Positions 29,090 to 41,211 of a stretch of 64,000 nt of DNA are shown here, piece after piece. Each line of letters opens with the position of its first letter. Position 1 is the stretch's first letter. The notes below the pieces were generated by a model. The model did no database searches and had not been told where the DNA came from. It saw only the letters and a list, made by a program, of their open reading frames with translations. Origin of the DNA: Candidatus Thiodiazotropha sp. (ex Monitilora ramsayi) (GTDB lineage: Bacteria; Pseudomonadota; Gammaproteobacteria; Chromatiales; Chromatiaceae). The stretch covers positions 1-64,000 of the forward strand of contig JAHXIP010000014.1 in the NCBI GenBank assembly GCA_025655575.1. Direction: 5' to 3'. The translations under genes and the position numbers were made by a program.

Positions 29090-29582
29090 ATCTAATCGGG
29101 TGACTGCCTATGTAGGGTTGGGCAGCAATCTGGAGCAACCGCAGTCACAGGTATTAAAAGCCCTGACTGAACTGGCCCATCTGCCTAACACCTCATTGAC
29201 AACTAAATCCTCACTCTATCGCACGAGCCCCGTAGGGCCGTCTGATCAGCCAGATTTCATCAATGCGGTTGCCAGTCTCTTGACGGCTTTATCACCCGAG
29301 GAACTGCTGGATGAACTGCAATCGCTTGAACAGAGGCATGGGAGGACGCGGCAGGGTATGCGATGGGGCCCCCGTACGCTGGATCTCGATCTGCTGCTAT
29401 TCAGTGATATGACTATCGACACAGCCCGATTGCAGGTGCCCCATCCCCGCATCGCTGAGCGGGCATTCGTACTCTATCCACTGGCGGAGATTGCCCCCGG
29501 TAACCTGATGATTCCCGGTGTCGGGTTGCTGAATAATCTCTTTGAAAGCATATCGGAGACAGGTATTGAACGGATTGCCTGA
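29082..29582 (+). CDS. folK: 2-amino-4-hydroxy-6-hydroxymethyldihydropteridine pyrophosphokinase
   Basis: 166 residues. It transfers pyrophosphate from ATP to hydroxymethyl-dihydropterin in folate synthesis. The signature YVGLGSNLEQP opens the protein and GPRTLDLDLLLF carries the metal-binding acidic residues. The frame is open upstream to 28596 but that part is pcnB read in another frame. The ATG at 29082 overlaps the end of pcnB by eight bases. The folK-pcnB pairing is common. Confidence 0.96.
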   Translation: MIKSNRVTAYVGLGSNLEQPQSQVLKALTELAHLPNTSLTTKSSLYRTSPVGPSDQPDFINAVASLLTALSPEELLDELQSLEQRHGRTRQGMRWGPRTLDLDLLLFSDMTIDTARLQVPHPRIAERAFVLYPLAEIAPGNLMIPGVGLLNNLFESISETGIERIA

Positions 29583-30231
29583 TCAGGTCGAGTTGCCGGG
29601 GTTTGTGGTGGTAGAGGGTCCGATCGGTGTCGGCAAGACCAGTCTGGTGAAGCGTCTTGCCGACCATTTCAGAGGTGAAACACTGCTGGAAGCGGCGGAA
29701 GAGAATCCCTTCCTGCAGCGTTTCTATGAGAATCCCCGTGAGTCGGCTTTTCCCGCCCAACTCTTTTTTCTCTTTCAGCGCAGTCAACAGATGAGTGATC
29801 TGCAACAGGGGGATATGTTCAGGCAGCGACTCATTGCGGATTTTATGCTTGAGAAAGACAGACTATTCGCTCAGATCAATCTCGATCCGGAAGAGATGAA
29901 ACTCTATGAGCAGGTCTATGAGCGTATGACACTACAGGCGCCCGCGCCGGACCTGGTGGTGTATCTACAGGCGCCGGTGGATGTTCTGCTGGAAAGGATC
30001 AGGCGTCGATCAAGACCGCAGGAACGGACCATCGACAGAGAGTATTTACAGCGGCTCTGCGACGCATATACTGAGTTCTTCTATTTCTATGAACGTTCAC
30101 CGTTGTTGATCATCAACGCCGCTGCAATTAATCCGCTTGAGAGCGAAGCCGACTTCCAACTGCTGGTGAATCACATCTGTGCCGAGGGGCCGCAACGCCG
30201 CTATCTCAATCCGATGCCTTTGTTGTTATAA
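29566..30231 (+). CDS. deoxynucleoside kinase (dGK/dAK family)
   Basis: About 221 residues. It should phosphorylate deoxynucleosides for salvage. The P-loop VVEGPIGVGKTSLVKRLADHF and the lid-region ERIRRRSRPQERT are present, as is YFERSPLL-like FYFYERSPLLIINA. This is the dNK family rather than thymidylate kinase. The gene overlaps folK. The start is uncertain: I choose the TTG at 29566, preceded by GGAG at seven bases, over the TTG at 29542. Its place between folK and panB is seen in related gammaproteobacteria. Confidence 0.85.
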   Translation: MNGLPDQVELPGFVVVEGPIGVGKTSLVKRLADHFRGETLLEAAEENPFLQRFYENPRESAFPAQLFFLFQRSQQMSDLQQGDMFRQRLIADFMLEKDRLFAQINLDPEEMKLYEQVYERMTLQAPAPDLVVYLQAPVDVLLERIRRRSRPQERTIDREYLQRLCDAYTEFFYFYERSPLLIINAAAINPLESEADFQLLVNHICAEGPQRRYLNPMPLLL

Positions 30232-30294
30232 GGTCACCCTCACAAACGGCATGCTAAGATTGAATTTCACACACGGTATTAAAACGAATAAAAG

Positions 30295-31095
30295 ATGAGC
30301 GCAAAATCCGTTACCGTCAGACAACTGCGGGAGATGAAATCTCAGCAGCAGAAAATCAGTGTCCTGACCAGCTACGATGCCAGCCTGACCCACTTGATGG
30401 AAGAAGCTGGTGTGGATGTGATATTGGTCGGGGATTCACTCGGTATGGTGATACAGGGACAGGAGAGTACGCTGCCAGTCACCCTGGATGAGATGATCTA
30501 CCACACCCGCAATGTTGCCAGGGTAAGGGAGCGGACGTTGCTGATAGCCGACATGCCCTTCATGAGTTATCGCACGCCTGACTTGGCGTTAGAGTCTGCA
30601 GGCAGATTGATGAAGGAGGGCGGTGCTCATATGGTCAAGCTGGAAGGTGGCGCCACACAGATAGAGGTCATCCGCCAGATCACAGCTCAGGGCATTCCTG
30701 TCTGTGGTCATCTTGGACTGCTGCCCCAGTCTGTGCACAAGCTGGGTGGGTATCGTGTACAGGGACGTGAGGCTGATCGAGCAGAAGCCATTCGACAAGA
30801 AGCGCTTGCATTACAGGACGCGGGCATCGATATGCTGGTGCTAGAGTGCGTGCCGTCTGCGCTTGCTTCAGAGATTACACTCTCCTTGCGCATCCCTGTC
30901 ATCGGTATCGGTGCCGGTATCAATTGCGATGGGCAGGTGCTGGTGGTGTATGACATGTTGGGCATGAATCCTCATCCCCCGCGTTTTGTAAAAGATTTTC
31001 TCATAACCGGAGGATCTATCCTGCAGGCTCTTCGGGACTATGTGGCAGCGGTAAAGGATGGCAGTTTTCCGGCTGATGAACACGGCTTCAGTTGA
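30295..31095 (+). CDS. panB: 3-methyl-2-oxobutanoate hydroxymethyltransferase
   Basis: 266 residues. It makes ketopantoate from 2-oxoisovalerate and methylene-tetrahydrofolate. [30 protein letters not shown] is the typical metal and substrate site, and [11 protein letters not shown] and [15 protein letters not shown] follow. It forms the pantoate branch with panC and panD, and its folate substrate links to folK upstream. Its stop overlaps the region of the panC starts. Confidence 0.97.
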   Translation: MSAKSVTVRQLREMKSQQQKISVLTSYDASLTHLMEEAGVDVILVGDSLGMVIQGQESTLPVTLDEMIYHTRNVARVRERTLLIADMPFMSYRTPDLALESAGRLMKEGGAHMVKLEGGATQIEVIRQITAQGIPVCGHLGLLPQSVHKLGGYRVQGREADRAEAIRQEALALQDAGIDMLVLECVPSALASEITLSLRIPVIGIGAGINCDGQVLVVYDMLGMNPHPPRFVKDFLITGGSILQALRDYVAAVKDGSFPADEHGFS

Positions 31096-31103
31096 GCGTG
31101 ACA

Positions 31104-31949
31104 ATGTTGCTTTTGAATGAACTTGAAGCGTTGCGGACTTCGATAGTGGGTTGGCGACAGTCTGGGGAGAAGATCGCTTTTGTGCCGACCATGGGAAATC
31201 TACATGCAGGGCATTTAGAGCTGGTTGCAGAGGCCCAACAGCATGCAGACCGTACTGTTGTGAGTATCTTCGTCAATCCAATGCAGTTTGGTGAGGGCGA
31301 GGACTTCGATGCCTACCCACGGACGCTTGATGAAGACAGGCTAAAACTTGAGGGTATGGGTGCAGATCTGCTTTTTACCCCCACAGCCGAGACTATCTAT
31401 CCGGCAGGCGCTGGTCAGCAGACCCGGGTCGAGGTGCCGAATATTTCGGAAATTCTGTGTGGTGCCAGTCGCCCCGGGCATTTTGTCGGTGTCGCCACAA
31501 TTGTTTGCAAACTCCTCAACATGGTGCAGCCGGATATCGCTGTGTTTGGTGAGAAGGATTTTCAGCAACTGATGGTCATCCGACGCATGGTGACAGACCT
31601 GGCGATACCCATAGAGATTATAGGGAAAGCCACAATTCGCGAGGCGGATGGACTGGCAATGAGTTCTCGTAACGGCTATCTCACCGCCGCAGAACGCCGG
31701 CAAGCCCCTAATCTCTATAAGATACTTCAGGCAACGGCTTCAGCGATAAACAGCGGAGACAAGGACTATGCCGGACTAGAAGCAGAGGCGTTGAAGGCCC
31801 TGAAAACAGTAGGTTTTTGCCCCGACTACTACGTTATTCGTCGTGCTGAGGACCTGTCAATCCCGGATAACAATGAGGGGCCAATGGTGGTTTTGGCCGC
31901 CGCTTATCTCGGAACTACCCGTTTGATCGATAATCTAATTGCTGCATAG
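31104..31949 (+). CDS. panC: pantothenate synthetase
   Basis: 281 residues. It joins pantoate and beta-alanine with [17 protein letters not shown] near residue 28 and the FGEKDFQQL and SSRNGYL motifs are in place. The ATG at 31104 gives the family's usual start ([10 protein letters not shown]); a TTG at 31092 overlaps the panB stop and is an alternative. It follows panB directly and precedes panD. Confidence 0.96.
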   Translation: MLLLNELEALRTSIVGWRQSGEKIAFVPTMGNLHAGHLELVAEAQQHADRTVVSIFVNPMQFGEGEDFDAYPRTLDEDRLKLEGMGADLLFTPTAETIYPAGAGQQTRVEVPNISEILCGASRPGHFVGVATIVCKLLNMVQPDIAVFGEKDFQQLMVIRRMVTDLAIPIEIIGKATIREADGLAMSSRNGYLTAAERRQAPNLYKILQATASAINSGDKDYAGLEAEALKALKTVGFCPDYYVIRRAEDLSIPDNNEGPMVVLAAAYLGTTRLIDNLIAA

Positions 31950-32025
31950 CAGCATTTTTTGGTTGATAGCCGATCCAAGATCGCAGATAATCATCCGTTC
32001 ATCCACCCAGAAGGGCATGTAATTC

Positions 32026-32406
32026 ATGCAGCTGACTGTACTCAAGTGCAAACTACACCGGGCATGCGTCACCCACTCCGAATTGGATTATGAGGGTTCG
32101 TGCGCCATAGACGTTGATCTAATGAAGCTTGCGGGTATTCACGAATACGAGCAGATTCAGATCTACAACGTTACCAATGGTGAGCGTTTTACCACTTATG
32201 CCATCCAGGCTGAGGCAGGATCCCGTGTGATATCGGTGAACGGTGCGGCTGCCCATAAAGCAGCACCCGGTGACCGGATTATCATCTGTGCCTATGCGGG
32301 AGTGAGTGCCGAGGAGATGAAACAGTTCAAGCCGACACTGGTCTATCTGGATGAAGGGAATCATGTGACCCATACGGGCGACTCCATACCGACCCAGGCG
32401 GCATAG
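32026..32406 (+). CDS. panD: aspartate 1-decarboxylase (proenzyme)
   Basis: 126 residues, the standard length. It decarboxylates aspartate to beta-alanine, the third input to pantothenate. The self-cleavage site is visible as EGSCAI: cleavage between Gly24 and Ser25 gives the pyruvoyl group. The active-site Lys9 lies in VLKCKLHRA. The gene closes the panBCD series 76 bases after panC. Confidence 0.97.
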   Translation: MQLTVLKCKLHRACVTHSELDYEGSCAIDVDLMKLAGIHEYEQIQIYNVTNGERFTTYAIQAEAGSRVISVNGAAAHKAAPGDRIIICAYAGVSAEEMKQFKPTLVYLDEGNHVTHTGDSIPTQAA

Positions 32407-32462
32407 CCCCGGATTTTTTCTGTTCAAAGCCAGTCTTTGCGACAAAGAAAACGTAGACGGTC

Positions 32463-33932
32463 TTAAATACCGGGATCGTCTATCGCCATCTGATATAGCT
32501 CGAGATAGTGCTGAGCGCTTGCCTCCCAACTGAGATCCTGCTGCATACCAGTACGCGCCAGTATTTCCCAGTCTGTCTCAGAACGCAGATAGAAATGGAT
32601 CGCATGTTCTAAAGCACGCCAAAGGCTACTGCCATCGGCGATATCGAAAACGAATCCCGTAGCGGTGCCGTTTGCCAGTGTTGTCGGATTGACATCGATC
32701 ACCGTATCGGCAAGTCCTCCCGTGTTTCGTACAACAGGTACGGTGCCGTATCGCAGGCTATACATCTGATTCAGCCCGCAGGGTTCGAAGCGAGAAGGCA
32801 TCAGAAAACAGTCACAACCGGCTTCGATGCGGTGTGACAGACCCTCGTCATAGCCAATTTTGACGCCTACCCGGCTATGGTATTTCCTGTTGATTCTCTC
32901 CAATGCTTGTTCCAGTTCTTTATTGCCGGAACCGAGCATGACTACCTGTACACCTGAATCCATCAGTCCGGGCAGTACCTGAAGGATGAGATCAACGCCC
33001 TTCTGATCGACCAGCCTGCCGATGTAACCGAACAGTTGAATATGCTCGGCTTCAGGCAAACCAAATTCTCGTTGCAGTGCTAGCTTGTTTTGTCGCTTAC
33101 CCGACATATCGTCTGCGCAGTAGGGTGCGGCGATACTCGGATCATTCAAAGGGTCCCAGACGTGGTAATCGATCCCGTTGAGGATGCCGTTGAAATGGCT
33201 GCCGCGGTGCTGCAGCAGACCTTCCAGGCCATAGCCGAACTCAGCGGTTTTGACCTCTTCAGCATAGGTTGGGCTGACGGTGTTAACCCGGTCCGAGAGG
33301 GCAATCCCGCCCTTGATGAAAGAGAGTTGATGATGAAACTCCAGCGCCTCGTAGGACCATAAATGTGAAGGAAGATTGAGTTTTACAAAGGTCCTCTGGT
33401 CGAACAGGCCCTGGTAGGCCAGATTGTGAATGGTAAACAGGGTGGCTGGTCTTTGCTTTACGTCTTGCAGCAGCGGGGCCACAAGGCCTGTCTGCCAGTC
33501 ATTTGCATGAATAATCTCAGGTTGCCAATCGAGTTTGGCTTGATTGAGCGCCATCGCAACAACGGCCCGGCAGAAACAGGCGAAGCGTTCAGCATTGTCT
33601 TCCCAGTCGTCTCCATCTGGGGAGAGATAGGGGTTTCCGGGCCTGTCAAACCAGTGAGGGGCATCAACCACATAGAGTGGAACGGCGTGTGGACCACTCG
33701 TGCCCTGAAGTAGCTTTGCCGGTTTTTTCTCTCCTGGCAATTTCAGCTCGGCGACCGTACTGAGGCCATCAGCCTTGTTCATGACGTCGGGATAGCCTGG
33801 CAGGATCAATCGGCAGTCGTGACCGATATGACGCAAAGCGACCGGCAGGCTGCCAGCGACATCGGCAAGCCCGCCAGTCTTTATCAATGGGGCGGCTTCG
33901 CTGCTGGCGAAGAGGATTTTCATTTTTTTCAT
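32463..33932 (-). CDS. glgA: glycogen synthase (ADP-glucose)
   Basis: About 489 residues of a GT5 retaining glycosyltransferase. It elongates alpha-1,4-glucan from ADP-glucose. The start MKKMKILFASSEAAPLIKTG holds the lysine of KTGGL (near residue 18), which binds ADP-glucose. The C-terminal half has GYIGRLVDQKGVDLI and PSRFEPCGLNQMYSLRYGT, both signature segments. The start is uncertain between 33932 and 33923 because neither has a strong site. It is on the opposite strand from pgi, with about 200 bases between them. Confidence 0.95.
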   Translation of the reverse strand: MKKMKILFASSEAAPLIKTGGLADVAGSLPVALRHIGHDCRLILPGYPDVMNKADGLSTVAELKLPGEKKPAKLLQGTSGPHAVPLYVVDAPHWFDRPGNPYLSPDGDDWEDNAERFACFCRAVVAMALNQAKLDWQPEIIHANDWQTGLVAPLLQDVKQRPATLFTIHNLAYQGLFDQRTFVKLNLPSHLWSYEALEFHHQLSFIKGGIALSDRVNTVSPTYAEEVKTAEFGYGLEGLLQHRGSHFNGILNGIDYHVWDPLNDPSIAAPYCADDMSGKRQNKLALQREFGLPEAEHIQLFGYIGRLVDQKGVDLILQVLPGLMDSGVQVVMLGSGNKELEQALERINRKYHSRVGVKIGYDEGLSHRIEAGCDCFLMPSRFEPCGLNQMYSLRYGTVPVVRNTGGLADTVIDVNPTTLANGTATGFVFDIADGSSLWRALEHAIHFYLRSETDWEILARTGMQQDLSWEASAQHYLELYQMAIDDPGI

Positions 33933-34133
33933 TATCCAGTCATGAAACACTACACGTTGGCTATTCTAAACGTTTTTTTGTCCAATACCGCTATTAGCGA
34001 TTATGCTAGTGTTGGAAAAGCGGTCCCAAAGCGGAGTGCCGTAAATTTTGCCTCAACAAGAGGCGATAATTTTTTTAGCTTTCAGCCATAAAAACTATAT
34101 TCACTGACATTATCAATCAAGAATGAACCAAGT

Positions 34134-35780
34134 ATGACAGAGCTAAACAAGACAGCTGAATGGGCCGCATTAGCGTCTCACTGGTCTGAGGTGGAGCCGC
34201 TTCAGATGAGGGATCTGTTCCGCGAGAACCCGGAGCGATCCGAGCAGATGTCCATCCGGCAATGCGGCATTTTACTTGACTACTCTAAGAATCGAGCGAC
34301 ACAGAAGACTTTGAATCTGCTGCTTGGTTTGGCAAATGCGGCAGATGTGGACGGTTGGCGCAGGCGCATGTTTGCCGGAGAGCGTATCAATAATACGGAG
34401 AACAGGGCTGTCCTGCATGTTGCTTTGCGCAATCGCAGCAATCGTCCCATCTGGTTTGACGGCGAGGATGTCATGCCGGGTGTGAATGAGGCCCTCAACA
34501 AGATGGAGTCTTTTTCCAATGATGTGCGTTCAGGCCAATGGAAGGGCTTTACCGGCAAGGCGATAACCGATGTGGTAAATATTGGCATTGGTGGATCGAA
34601 TCTCGGACCTTTAATGGCCTGTGAGGCACTAAAGCATTACCAGGATCCCAAGTTACGTCTGCATTTTGTTTCCAACGTAGATAGTACGCATCTGCTGGAG
34701 ACGGTTAAGGGACTCAATCCCGAGACAACGCTATTCATCGTGGCCTCTAAGACTTTTACCACTCAGGAGACACTGACCAATGCTCTTACCGCACGGGCCT
34801 GGCTGCTTGATACGCTGACAGACGAAAAGGCGGTGGCCAGACATTTCGTGGCGGTGTCGACAAATGCAGAGCAGGTGACAAAATTCGGTATCGATACTGA
34901 CAATATGTTCGAGTTCTGGGACTGGGTCGGCGGCCGCTATTCACTCTGGTCAGCCATCGGGCTGCCAATCGCTATTGCCATTGGTATGTCTGGTTTTTAT
35001 GAAATGTTGCAAGGCGCTCATGAGATGGATGAGCACTTTCTGCACGCCGACTTATCAGAAAACATGCCAGTCATCATGGCGCTGTTGGGTATCTGGTATG
35101 TCGATTTCGCTCAGGCACGTACACAGGCAATTCTGCCCTACGATCAGTATCTGCGGTATCTGCCTGATTATCTGCAACAGGCCGATATGGAGAGCAACGG
35201 TAAGCGAGTGACCCGCTTCGGCAGGCCCGTGGAATATGCCACCGGGCCGGTGATCTGGGGTACCGCAGGTACTGACGGTCAACACGCCTTTTACCAACTG
35301 ATCCACCAGGGTACCCAGATGATTCCCTGTGATTTCATAATTCCGATCAACAGCCACAATGAATCGGGGGATCATCAACAGATACTTTTTGCTAACTGTC
35401 TGGCGCAGACTGAAGCGCTGATGAAGGGCAAGACCCGCAAGGAAGCCAGGCAGGAAATGGAGGCTGCAGGGCTGGATGCGGAACAGATCGTTGACCTTTT
35501 GCCCCATAAGATTTTTCCAGGTAACAAACCCACCAACACCCTACTCATCGATCGGGTTACGCCGGGCCGGTTGGGCTCGCTGATCGCACTCTATGAGCAT
35601 AAAATCTTCGTGCAGGGTGCGATCTGGCGGGTTAACTCTTTTGACCAGTGGGGTGTGGAGCTGGGTAAACAACTGGCGGGTGTGATTCTCGAAGAGTTAC
35701 TGGATGAGGAGAAATCAAACTCACATGATGCCTCAACACAGGGGCTGATCAGCTACTACCGCCATCATCGGAAGAAGTAA
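34134..35780 (+). CDS. pgi: glucose-6-phosphate isomerase
   Basis: 548 residues, the usual bacterial length. It interconverts glucose 6-phosphate and fructose 6-phosphate, supplying glucose phosphate to glycogen and UDP-glucose synthesis. [11 protein letters not shown] and [14 protein letters not shown] bind the substrate phosphate, and the C-terminal [19 protein letters not shown] carries catalytic residues. It lies among glg genes on the plus strand and ends 15 bases before the TA-flanked repeat. Confidence 0.97.
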   Translation: MTELNKTAEWAALASHWSEVEPLQMRDLFRENPERSEQMSIRQCGILLDYSKNRATQKTLNLLLGLANAADVDGWRRRMFAGERINNTENRAVLHVALRNRSNRPIWFDGEDVMPGVNEALNKMESFSNDVRSGQWKGFTGKAITDVVNIGIGGSNLGPLMACEALKHYQDPKLRLHFVSNVDSTHLLETVKGLNPETTLFIVASKTFTTQETLTNALTARAWLLDTLTDEKAVARHFVAVSTNAEQVTKFGIDTDNMFEFWDWVGGRYSLWSAIGLPIAIAIGMSGFYEMLQGAHEMDEHFLHADLSENMPVIMALLGIWYVDFAQARTQAILPYDQYLRYLPDYLQQADMESNGKRVTRFGRPVEYATGPVIWGTAGTDGQHAFYQLIHQGTQMIPCDFIIPINSHNESGDHQQILFANCLAQTEALMKGKTRKEARQEMEAAGLDAEQIVDLLPHKIFPGNKPTNTLLIDRVTPGRLGSLIALYEHKIFVQGAIWRVNSFDQWGVELGKQLAGVILEELLDEEKSNSHDASTQGLISYYRHHRKK

Positions 35781-35795
35781 GCCGATTCTTCCAAC

Positions 35796-35896
35796 TAGGG
35801 CCTGTTAACACTAATCCAATACGCCCCGAAGGAAGTGCCCTTGGGGTACGCCCTGCTGGAGCTGTTATTGTACCCGGCAAGGCACAACAGGCCCTA
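35796..35896. repeat. 101-bp TA-flanked inverted-repeat element, complete copy
   Basis: The ends TAGGGCCTGTT (35796-35806) and AACAGGCCCTA (35886-35896) are perfect 11-bp inverted repeats, with TA at each outer edge. The middle holds CCCCGAAGG and CCCTTGGGG, which form an imperfect hairpin. A partial copy follows malQ. This looks like a MITE using a TA target; the parent transposon is not known. Confidence 0.7.
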
Positions 35897-35906
35897 AGGG
35901 ATATAT

Positions 35907-38087
35907 CTATTCCCTTTCAAGGAGTATCGCCCCCAGTGGTGGCAGGGTCAGATTGATTGAATGATTCCGTCCCATCCATGGCTCGGGCTCCGTGGGGATG
36001 GGGACGCCATTGCCCATGTTGCTACCGCCGTAGTATTCGGAGTCCGAGTTGAAAATCTCCCGATAGCTACCCGGGTGGTTGACGCCGATCCGGTAGTTCT
36101 CTCTTGGTACCGGTGTGAAATTGAGTATGACCAGGACCTCCCGGCCCTCGCGATCCTTACGCAGATAACTGAGAATGGACTGGGAGCTGTCGTGACAGTC
36201 TATCCATTCGAAACCACTGAATTCAAAATCTACCTGATGCAATGGCTTTAACTGCTTGTAGAGGCTGTTCAGGTCGGACAGAAGGGTTGAGATACCGCTG
36301 TGGTAGGGTTGATCCTGCAGATACCAATCGAGTGCTTCACTTTCATTCCACTCTCTGCCCTGAGCAAATTCGTTGCCCATGAAGAGCAGCTTTTTACCCG
36401 GATAGCTGAACATGTAGGTATAGAGCAGTCGGAGATTGGCAAATTTCTGCCAGCCATCCCCAGGCATCTTGTCGATCATGGAACCCTTGCCATGCACGAC
36501 TTCATCGTGGGAAAACGGCAGGACGAAGTTTTCGGTAAAGGCGTAGAGCAAGCCGAATGTCAGCAAGTCGTGGTGATAGTGACGATAGACCGGGTCCTGC
36601 GACATGTAGGAGAGGGTGTCGTGCATCCAACCCATATTCCATTTCATGCTGAACCCGAGGCCGCCGAGCCATGTCGGGCGTGAGACTTGTGGCCAGGCGG
36701 TGGATTCTTCAGCGATCATCAACGTGCCGGGATGCAGGTCATGGGTGACGCTGTTGAGTTCCCGCAGGAAGTCGACCGCTTCAAGATTCTCGCGGCCGCC
36801 ATATTGGTTCGGCAGCCAGTCCCCGGGTTCCCGAGAGTAGTCGAGGTAGAGCATGGAGGCCACGGCATCCACGCGCAGGCCGTCGAGATGGAACTCTTCG
36901 AGCCAGTAGATGGCGCTGGAGATGAGGAAGTTCCGAACTTCATTTCGGCCGAAGTTGAAGATCAGCGTGCCCCAGTCACGATGCTCACCCCGGCGGGGAT
37001 CGTCGTGCTCGTAGAGGGCGGTGCCGTCGAAGCGGGCCAACGCATGACGATCTCGCGGGAAGTGGGCCGGCACCCAGTCGAGCAAAATGCCGATATGATT
37101 CTGATGCAGGTAGTCGACGAAATATCGGAAATCATCCGGTGTGCCAAAGCGGCTGGTCGGCGCGAAGTAGCCGGTGGTCTGGTATCCCCAGGAGCCATCC
37201 AGTGGATGTTCTGTTATCGGTAACAGCTCGATATGGGTAAACCCCGTCCGCTTGAGATGTTCGCAGAGTTGGTGGGCCAACTCCCGGTAGTTGAGAAAGT
37301 TGCCATCCGCATCCTGTCGCCATGAGCCGAGATGTACCTCGTAGACCGACATGGGTTCTTGCTGCCAATCCGTGTCACTGCGATGTGACATCCAGTCGTG
37401 GTCGTTCCAAATATGATCACTGTCCTGTACGACAATGCTGGCGTTCTCAGGCCGAACCTGAAAATGGTTACCATACGGATCCGTGCGCAGCGAGATATCG
37501 CCATCGGCAGATAGTATTTCGAACTTGTAGCAGCTGCCGATTCCGATATCCGGGATAAAAAGCTCCCACACCCCGGAACCGCCACGGGAACGCATGGGAT
37601 GTGTGCGGCCATCCCATTGGTTGAAATCACCCACTACGGAGATCCGTGCCGCGTTGGGTGCCCACACGGCAAATAGAATCCCGGCAATATCGTCAGCCTG
37701 ATGGGGATGTGCGCCGAAAAAACGGTAGGCGTGCCGGTGTTTACCCTCACTGAATAAATGGATATCAAACTCCGGTAGCTGAGTACCGAAGCTGTAAGGG
37801 TCGTGAGAGAGATGCGTGGTGCCGAACTTGTCCTGCCATTCGAGTGTATAGGGGTGAGTCACTTCGCCCTCTGGCAGTTCGAGCTCGAAGAAGTCCGTAC
37901 CCTCAATACGCGGTATCTCCTGTTGATCCGCTGACAGCGCCACGTGTTCAGCTTGCGGCATAAACAGACGGATCAGACACTTGTCCCGGTCGGTATGGTA
38001 CCCAAGCACCTCGAATGGGTCGTGGTGTCTGGCCTCAGCGATACGCTGCAGCGGTTCGGACAAAATGGGAGTGGATGACTTTTTCAT
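35907..38087 (-). CDS. glgB: 1,4-alpha-glucan branching enzyme
   Basis: 726 residues, the usual length. It adds alpha-1,6 branches to glycogen. An N-terminal CBM48-type region is followed by the GH13 barrel. Catalytic groups are visible in [14 protein letters not shown] (Asp), [11 protein letters not shown] (Glu) and [12 protein letters not shown] (Asp). The gene is divergent from glgC with a gap of about 110 bases, so a shared regulatory region lies between them. It is convergent with pgi across the repeat element. Confidence 0.97.
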   Translation of the reverse strand: MKKSSTPILSEPLQRIAEARHHDPFEVLGYHTDRDKCLIRLFMPQAEHVALSADQQEIPRIEGTDFFELELPEGEVTHPYTLEWQDKFGTTHLSHDPYSFGTQLPEFDIHLFSEGKHRHAYRFFGAHPHQADDIAGILFAVWAPNAARISVVGDFNQWDGRTHPMRSRGGSGVWELFIPDIGIGSCYKFEILSADGDISLRTDPYGNHFQVRPENASIVVQDSDHIWNDHDWMSHRSDTDWQQEPMSVYEVHLGSWRQDADGNFLNYRELAHQLCEHLKRTGFTHIELLPITEHPLDGSWGYQTTGYFAPTSRFGTPDDFRYFVDYLHQNHIGILLDWVPAHFPRDRHALARFDGTALYEHDDPRRGEHRDWGTLIFNFGRNEVRNFLISSAIYWLEEFHLDGLRVDAVASMLYLDYSREPGDWLPNQYGGRENLEAVDFLRELNSVTHDLHPGTLMIAEESTAWPQVSRPTWLGGLGFSMKWNMGWMHDTLSYMSQDPVYRHYHHDLLTFGLLYAFTENFVLPFSHDEVVHGKGSMIDKMPGDGWQKFANLRLLYTYMFSYPGKKLLFMGNEFAQGREWNESEALDWYLQDQPYHSGISTLLSDLNSLYKQLKPLHQVDFEFSGFEWIDCHDSSQSILSYLRKDREGREVLVILNFTPVPRENYRIGVNHPGSYREIFNSDSEYYGGSNMGNGVPIPTEPEPWMGRNHSINLTLPPLGAILLERE

Positions 38088-38196
38088 ATTTATGTCACTC
38101 GGCTTCTTCGGCTACGACTCGAAGGGGACATGATGTTAACATAGCTGGAAAAGAATCTGCGGTAATTTGTGGCTGGCCTGGCCATGGGGGATAGTG

Positions 38197-39465
38197 ATGA
38201 TAAGCGAACAAAATCCACGCTTCGTCAGTCGGTTGACGCGCAACACTTTGGCCCTGATATTGGCGGGAGGTAGAGGTTCGCGTCTGAAGCATCTGACCAA
38301 GTGGCGTTCCAAGCCTGCCGTTCCCTTTGGCGGGAAATTCAGGATTGTCGATTTCCCTCTGTCCAACTGTATCAATTCAGGTATTCGCCGTGTTGGCGTA
38401 TTGACCCAGTATAAGGCGCACTCACTGATCCTTCATATCCAGCGGGGCTGGGGCTTTCTGCGGGGTGAGTTCGGTGAGTTTGTTGAGTTATTACCGGCTC
38501 AGCAGAGGATCGAGAGCAGTTGGTACGAAGGGACTGCCGATGCGGTCTATCAAAATCTGGATATTTTGCGTAGCCACAACCCTGACTATGTACTGGTACT
38601 GGCGGGCGACCATGTCTATAAGATGGACTACGGCACCATGATTGCCGAGCATGTGGAGTCCGGTGCGGACATGACAGTTGGATGCCTCACCGTAGATACG
38701 AAAACGGCCAAAGAGTTCGGTGTCATGACCGTAGACGAGAGCAACCGGGTTATCGAATTCCAGGAGAAACCCGATCAACCCAAACCCGTACCGGGTAGGG
38801 ACGATGTGGCGCTGGCATCCATGGGTATCTACGTCTTCAATCGCAAATTCCTCTTCGAGCAGTTGATCAAGGATGCCGATACACCGGAGTCCACCCACGA
38901 TTTCGGCAAGGACATCATCCCCAAGGTGATTGAGAAGTATCGTGTTCAGGCCTATCCCTTTACAGACACCACCAGTGGCAAGCAGGCCTACTGGCGCGAT
39001 GTGGGGACCATCGACGCATTCTGGGCCTCGAATATCGAGCTGATCGGTGTTACACCGCCCTTGAATCTCTATGACAGCAGTTGGCCGATCTGGACCTACC
39101 AGGAACAGCTGCCACCGGCAAAATTCGTCTTTGACGACGATGAACGCCGCGGTATGGCGGTGGATTCCATGGTCTCCGGTGGTTGCGTTATTTCTGGTGC
39201 CAAGGTGAAGGATTCACTGCTTTTCTCCAATGTGCGGGTCAACTCCTATAGCGAGGTCGATCACTCAGTTATCCTCCCGGATGTGAACATCGGTCGTAAT
39301 TGCCGTATCACCAAGGCGGTCATCGACCGGGGCTGTGATATTCCTGAAGGGACTGTTATCGGTGAAGATCCTGCGGCTGATACTGAGCGTTTTTATGTCA
39401 GCGAACAGGGTGTTGTACTGGTGACACCAGAGATGCTGGGACAGGTTATTCACCATGTCCGCTAG
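38197..39465 (+). CDS. glgC: glucose-1-phosphate adenylyltransferase
   Basis: 422 residues. It makes ADP-glucose, the committed step of glycogen synthesis. [20 protein letters not shown] is the nucleotide site and [19 protein letters not shown] the allosteric-lysine region. The C-terminal beta-helix ends HHVR. The ATG at 38197 has GGGGGA five bases upstream; the earlier GTG-like frame at 38167 is rejected. Its last codons overlap the next gene by 11 bases, so the GH57 gene is translationally coupled. Confidence 0.96.
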   Translation: MISEQNPRFVSRLTRNTLALILAGGRGSRLKHLTKWRSKPAVPFGGKFRIVDFPLSNCINSGIRRVGVLTQYKAHSLILHIQRGWGFLRGEFGEFVELLPAQQRIESSWYEGTADAVYQNLDILRSHNPDYVLVLAGDHVYKMDYGTMIAEHVESGADMTVGCLTVDTKTAKEFGVMTVDESNRVIEFQEKPDQPKPVPGRDDVALASMGIYVFNRKFLFEQLIKDADTPESTHDFGKDIIPKVIEKYRVQAYPFTDTTSGKQAYWRDVGTIDAFWASNIELIGVTPPLNLYDSSWPIWTYQEQLPPAKFVFDDDERRGMAVDSMVSGGCVISGAKVKDSLLFSNVRVNSYSEVDHSVILPDVNIGRNCRITKAVIDRGCDIPEGTVIGEDPAADTERFYVSEQGVVLVTPEMLGQVIHHVR

Positions 39466-41164
39466 TACGCCACACCCACTGCAGGTTGTCTTCTGCTGGC
39501 ATATGCACCAGCCCTACTACAAAGGACCTGAAAAGAGCGACTATCATCTGCCTTGGGTCTATCTGCATGGCATCAAGGATTATGCAGATATGGCTGCACA
39601 TCTGGAGAATAATCCAGATGCCAAGGCGGTGGTCAATTTCGCTCCCGTACTGTTGGAGCAGATCGATGACTATGCAGAGCAGATCAAGGCATGGCTTGAT
39701 CGCGGTATTCTGATTCGTGATCCGTTACTGGCTGCACTTGCCGGTCCCGGCTTGCCGGTGGACATTGAATCCCGTAAAGCGATTATTGCGGCGTGTTTGC
39801 GTGCCAATGAGAATCGTCTTATCCATCGATTCAAGCATTATAGTGAGTTGGCAAGCCTGGCCAAGCATGCACTGGAAAATCAGGCGATGATTCCCTATCT
39901 CAACGATCAGTTTCTGATTGATCTCCTGATTTGGTATCACCTGGCCTGGATGGGGGAGTGTGCACGTATCAACGACTTGCGGGTCCGTTCCCTACAGGCC
40001 AAGGGGCATGGTTACGATATTGACGATCGACGGCGCTTGGTTGAGTTGATCTGGGAGCACCTAAGCTGCCTGACATCACGCTATCGGACGCTGGCCAAGG
40101 ATGGGCAGGTTGAGCTCTCCGTCACCCCCTATGCGCATCCTATCGTACCGCTCCTGATTGATTTGGATAGCGCCAAGGAGGCGCTGCCTGAGATTGGCAT
40201 GCCGCAACTGGAGGCCTATCCTGGTGGTGAGGCCCGTGCTCGCTGGCATATCCGCAAGGGTATCGACGTCTTCAAGAAGCATTTTGGTTTTCGTCCCCTG
40301 GGCTGCTGGCCATCAGAGGGTGCCGTCAGTGAGGCAACCATCAAAATGCTTGAGGAAGAGGGCTTTAAATGGGCTGCCTCGGGTCAGCAGGTACTCAGCA
40401 ACAGTCTGATGGCTTTGGGCGGGGACTCCCATCTACCCGAGAACTGGGTCCATTCCGCCTATCGGCTGCAGGAGGGTCGTCTCAATATGTACTTTCGGGA
40501 CGACGGCTTGTCCGATCTGATCGGGTTCACCTATGGAGAGTGGCATGCTGACGATGCGGTGGGTGATCTGATCAACCATCTGGTCAATATTGCAGAAGCC
40601 AACAAAGACAACCCACAGGCTGTCGTCTCTATCATTATGGACGGTGAGAACGCCTGGGAGTATTACCCAAACAACGGCAGCTATTTTCTCCATGCCATGT
40701 ATGAAAGGATTGCTGAGCATCCTCGATTGCAATTGACGACTTTTTCGGAAATTCAGAAACGGCACAAAAAACTATCACCCAAACTTTCGCGGCTGGTGGC
40801 GGGTAGCTGGGTTTACGGTACCTTTACCACTTGGATTGGGGACAAGGATAAGAACCGGGCCTGGGATATGCTTGGACAGGCCAAACAGGATTATGATCAG
40901 ATACTGCAAAGGAAATCCTTTTCTGAAGAGCAGCTGTCGGAACTCGAGAAACAGCTTGCTATCTGTGAAGGTTCTGACTGGTTTTGGTGGTTTGGTGACT
41001 ATAATCCCGGTGCAACCGTCAGCGATTTCGAAAGACTGTTTCGGCTTCAGTTGTCACATCTGTACGAACTGTTGGAAGAGCCCCAGCCCGACTATCTCAA
41101 ACAGGTGTTTGCGGTGGGTAGTGGAGATCCTTCACTCGGCGGCGTGATGATAAAAAATGATTAG
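39455..41164 (+). CDS. GH57 family alpha-glucan-acting enzyme
   Basis: 569 residues of the GH57 family. Amylases, branching enzymes and glucanotransferases occur in this family, and sequence alone does not separate them. The first region [19 protein letters not shown] is a family signature. [10 protein letters not shown] carries the likely nucleophile Glu, and [14 protein letters not shown] another conserved region. It overlaps glgC by 11 bases and is followed by malQ, so a role in glycogen remodelling or degradation is inferred. There is no signal peptide, so it acts in the cytoplasm. Confidence 0.9.
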   Translation: MSASTPHPLQVVFCWHMHQPYYKGPEKSDYHLPWVYLHGIKDYADMAAHLENNPDAKAVVNFAPVLLEQIDDYAEQIKAWLDRGILIRDPLLAALAGPGLPVDIESRKAIIAACLRANENRLIHRFKHYSELASLAKHALENQAMIPYLNDQFLIDLLIWYHLAWMGECARINDLRVRSLQAKGHGYDIDDRRRLVELIWEHLSCLTSRYRTLAKDGQVELSVTPYAHPIVPLLIDLDSAKEALPEIGMPQLEAYPGGEARARWHIRKGIDVFKKHFGFRPLGCWPSEGAVSEATIKMLEEEGFKWAASGQQVLSNSLMALGGDSHLPENWVHSAYRLQEGRLNMYFRDDGLSDLIGFTYGEWHADDAVGDLINHLVNIAEANKDNPQAVVSIIMDGENAWEYYPNNGSYFLHAMYERIAEHPRLQLTTFSEIQKRHKKLSPKLSRLVAGSWVYGTFTTWIGDKDKNRAWDMLGQAKQDYDQILQRKSFSEEQLSELEKQLAICEGSDWFWWFGDYNPGATVSDFERLFRLQLSHLYELLEEPQPDYLKQVFAVGSGDPSLGGVMIKND

Positions 41165-41211
41165 GCGATTTTATTTGAATCCAACACTCACTTTGATATA
41201 CCGCTTGCTCA

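Noticed and set aside
36687..37223. Plus-strand frame inside glgB
   Set aside because: glgB on the other strand is clear and full length.
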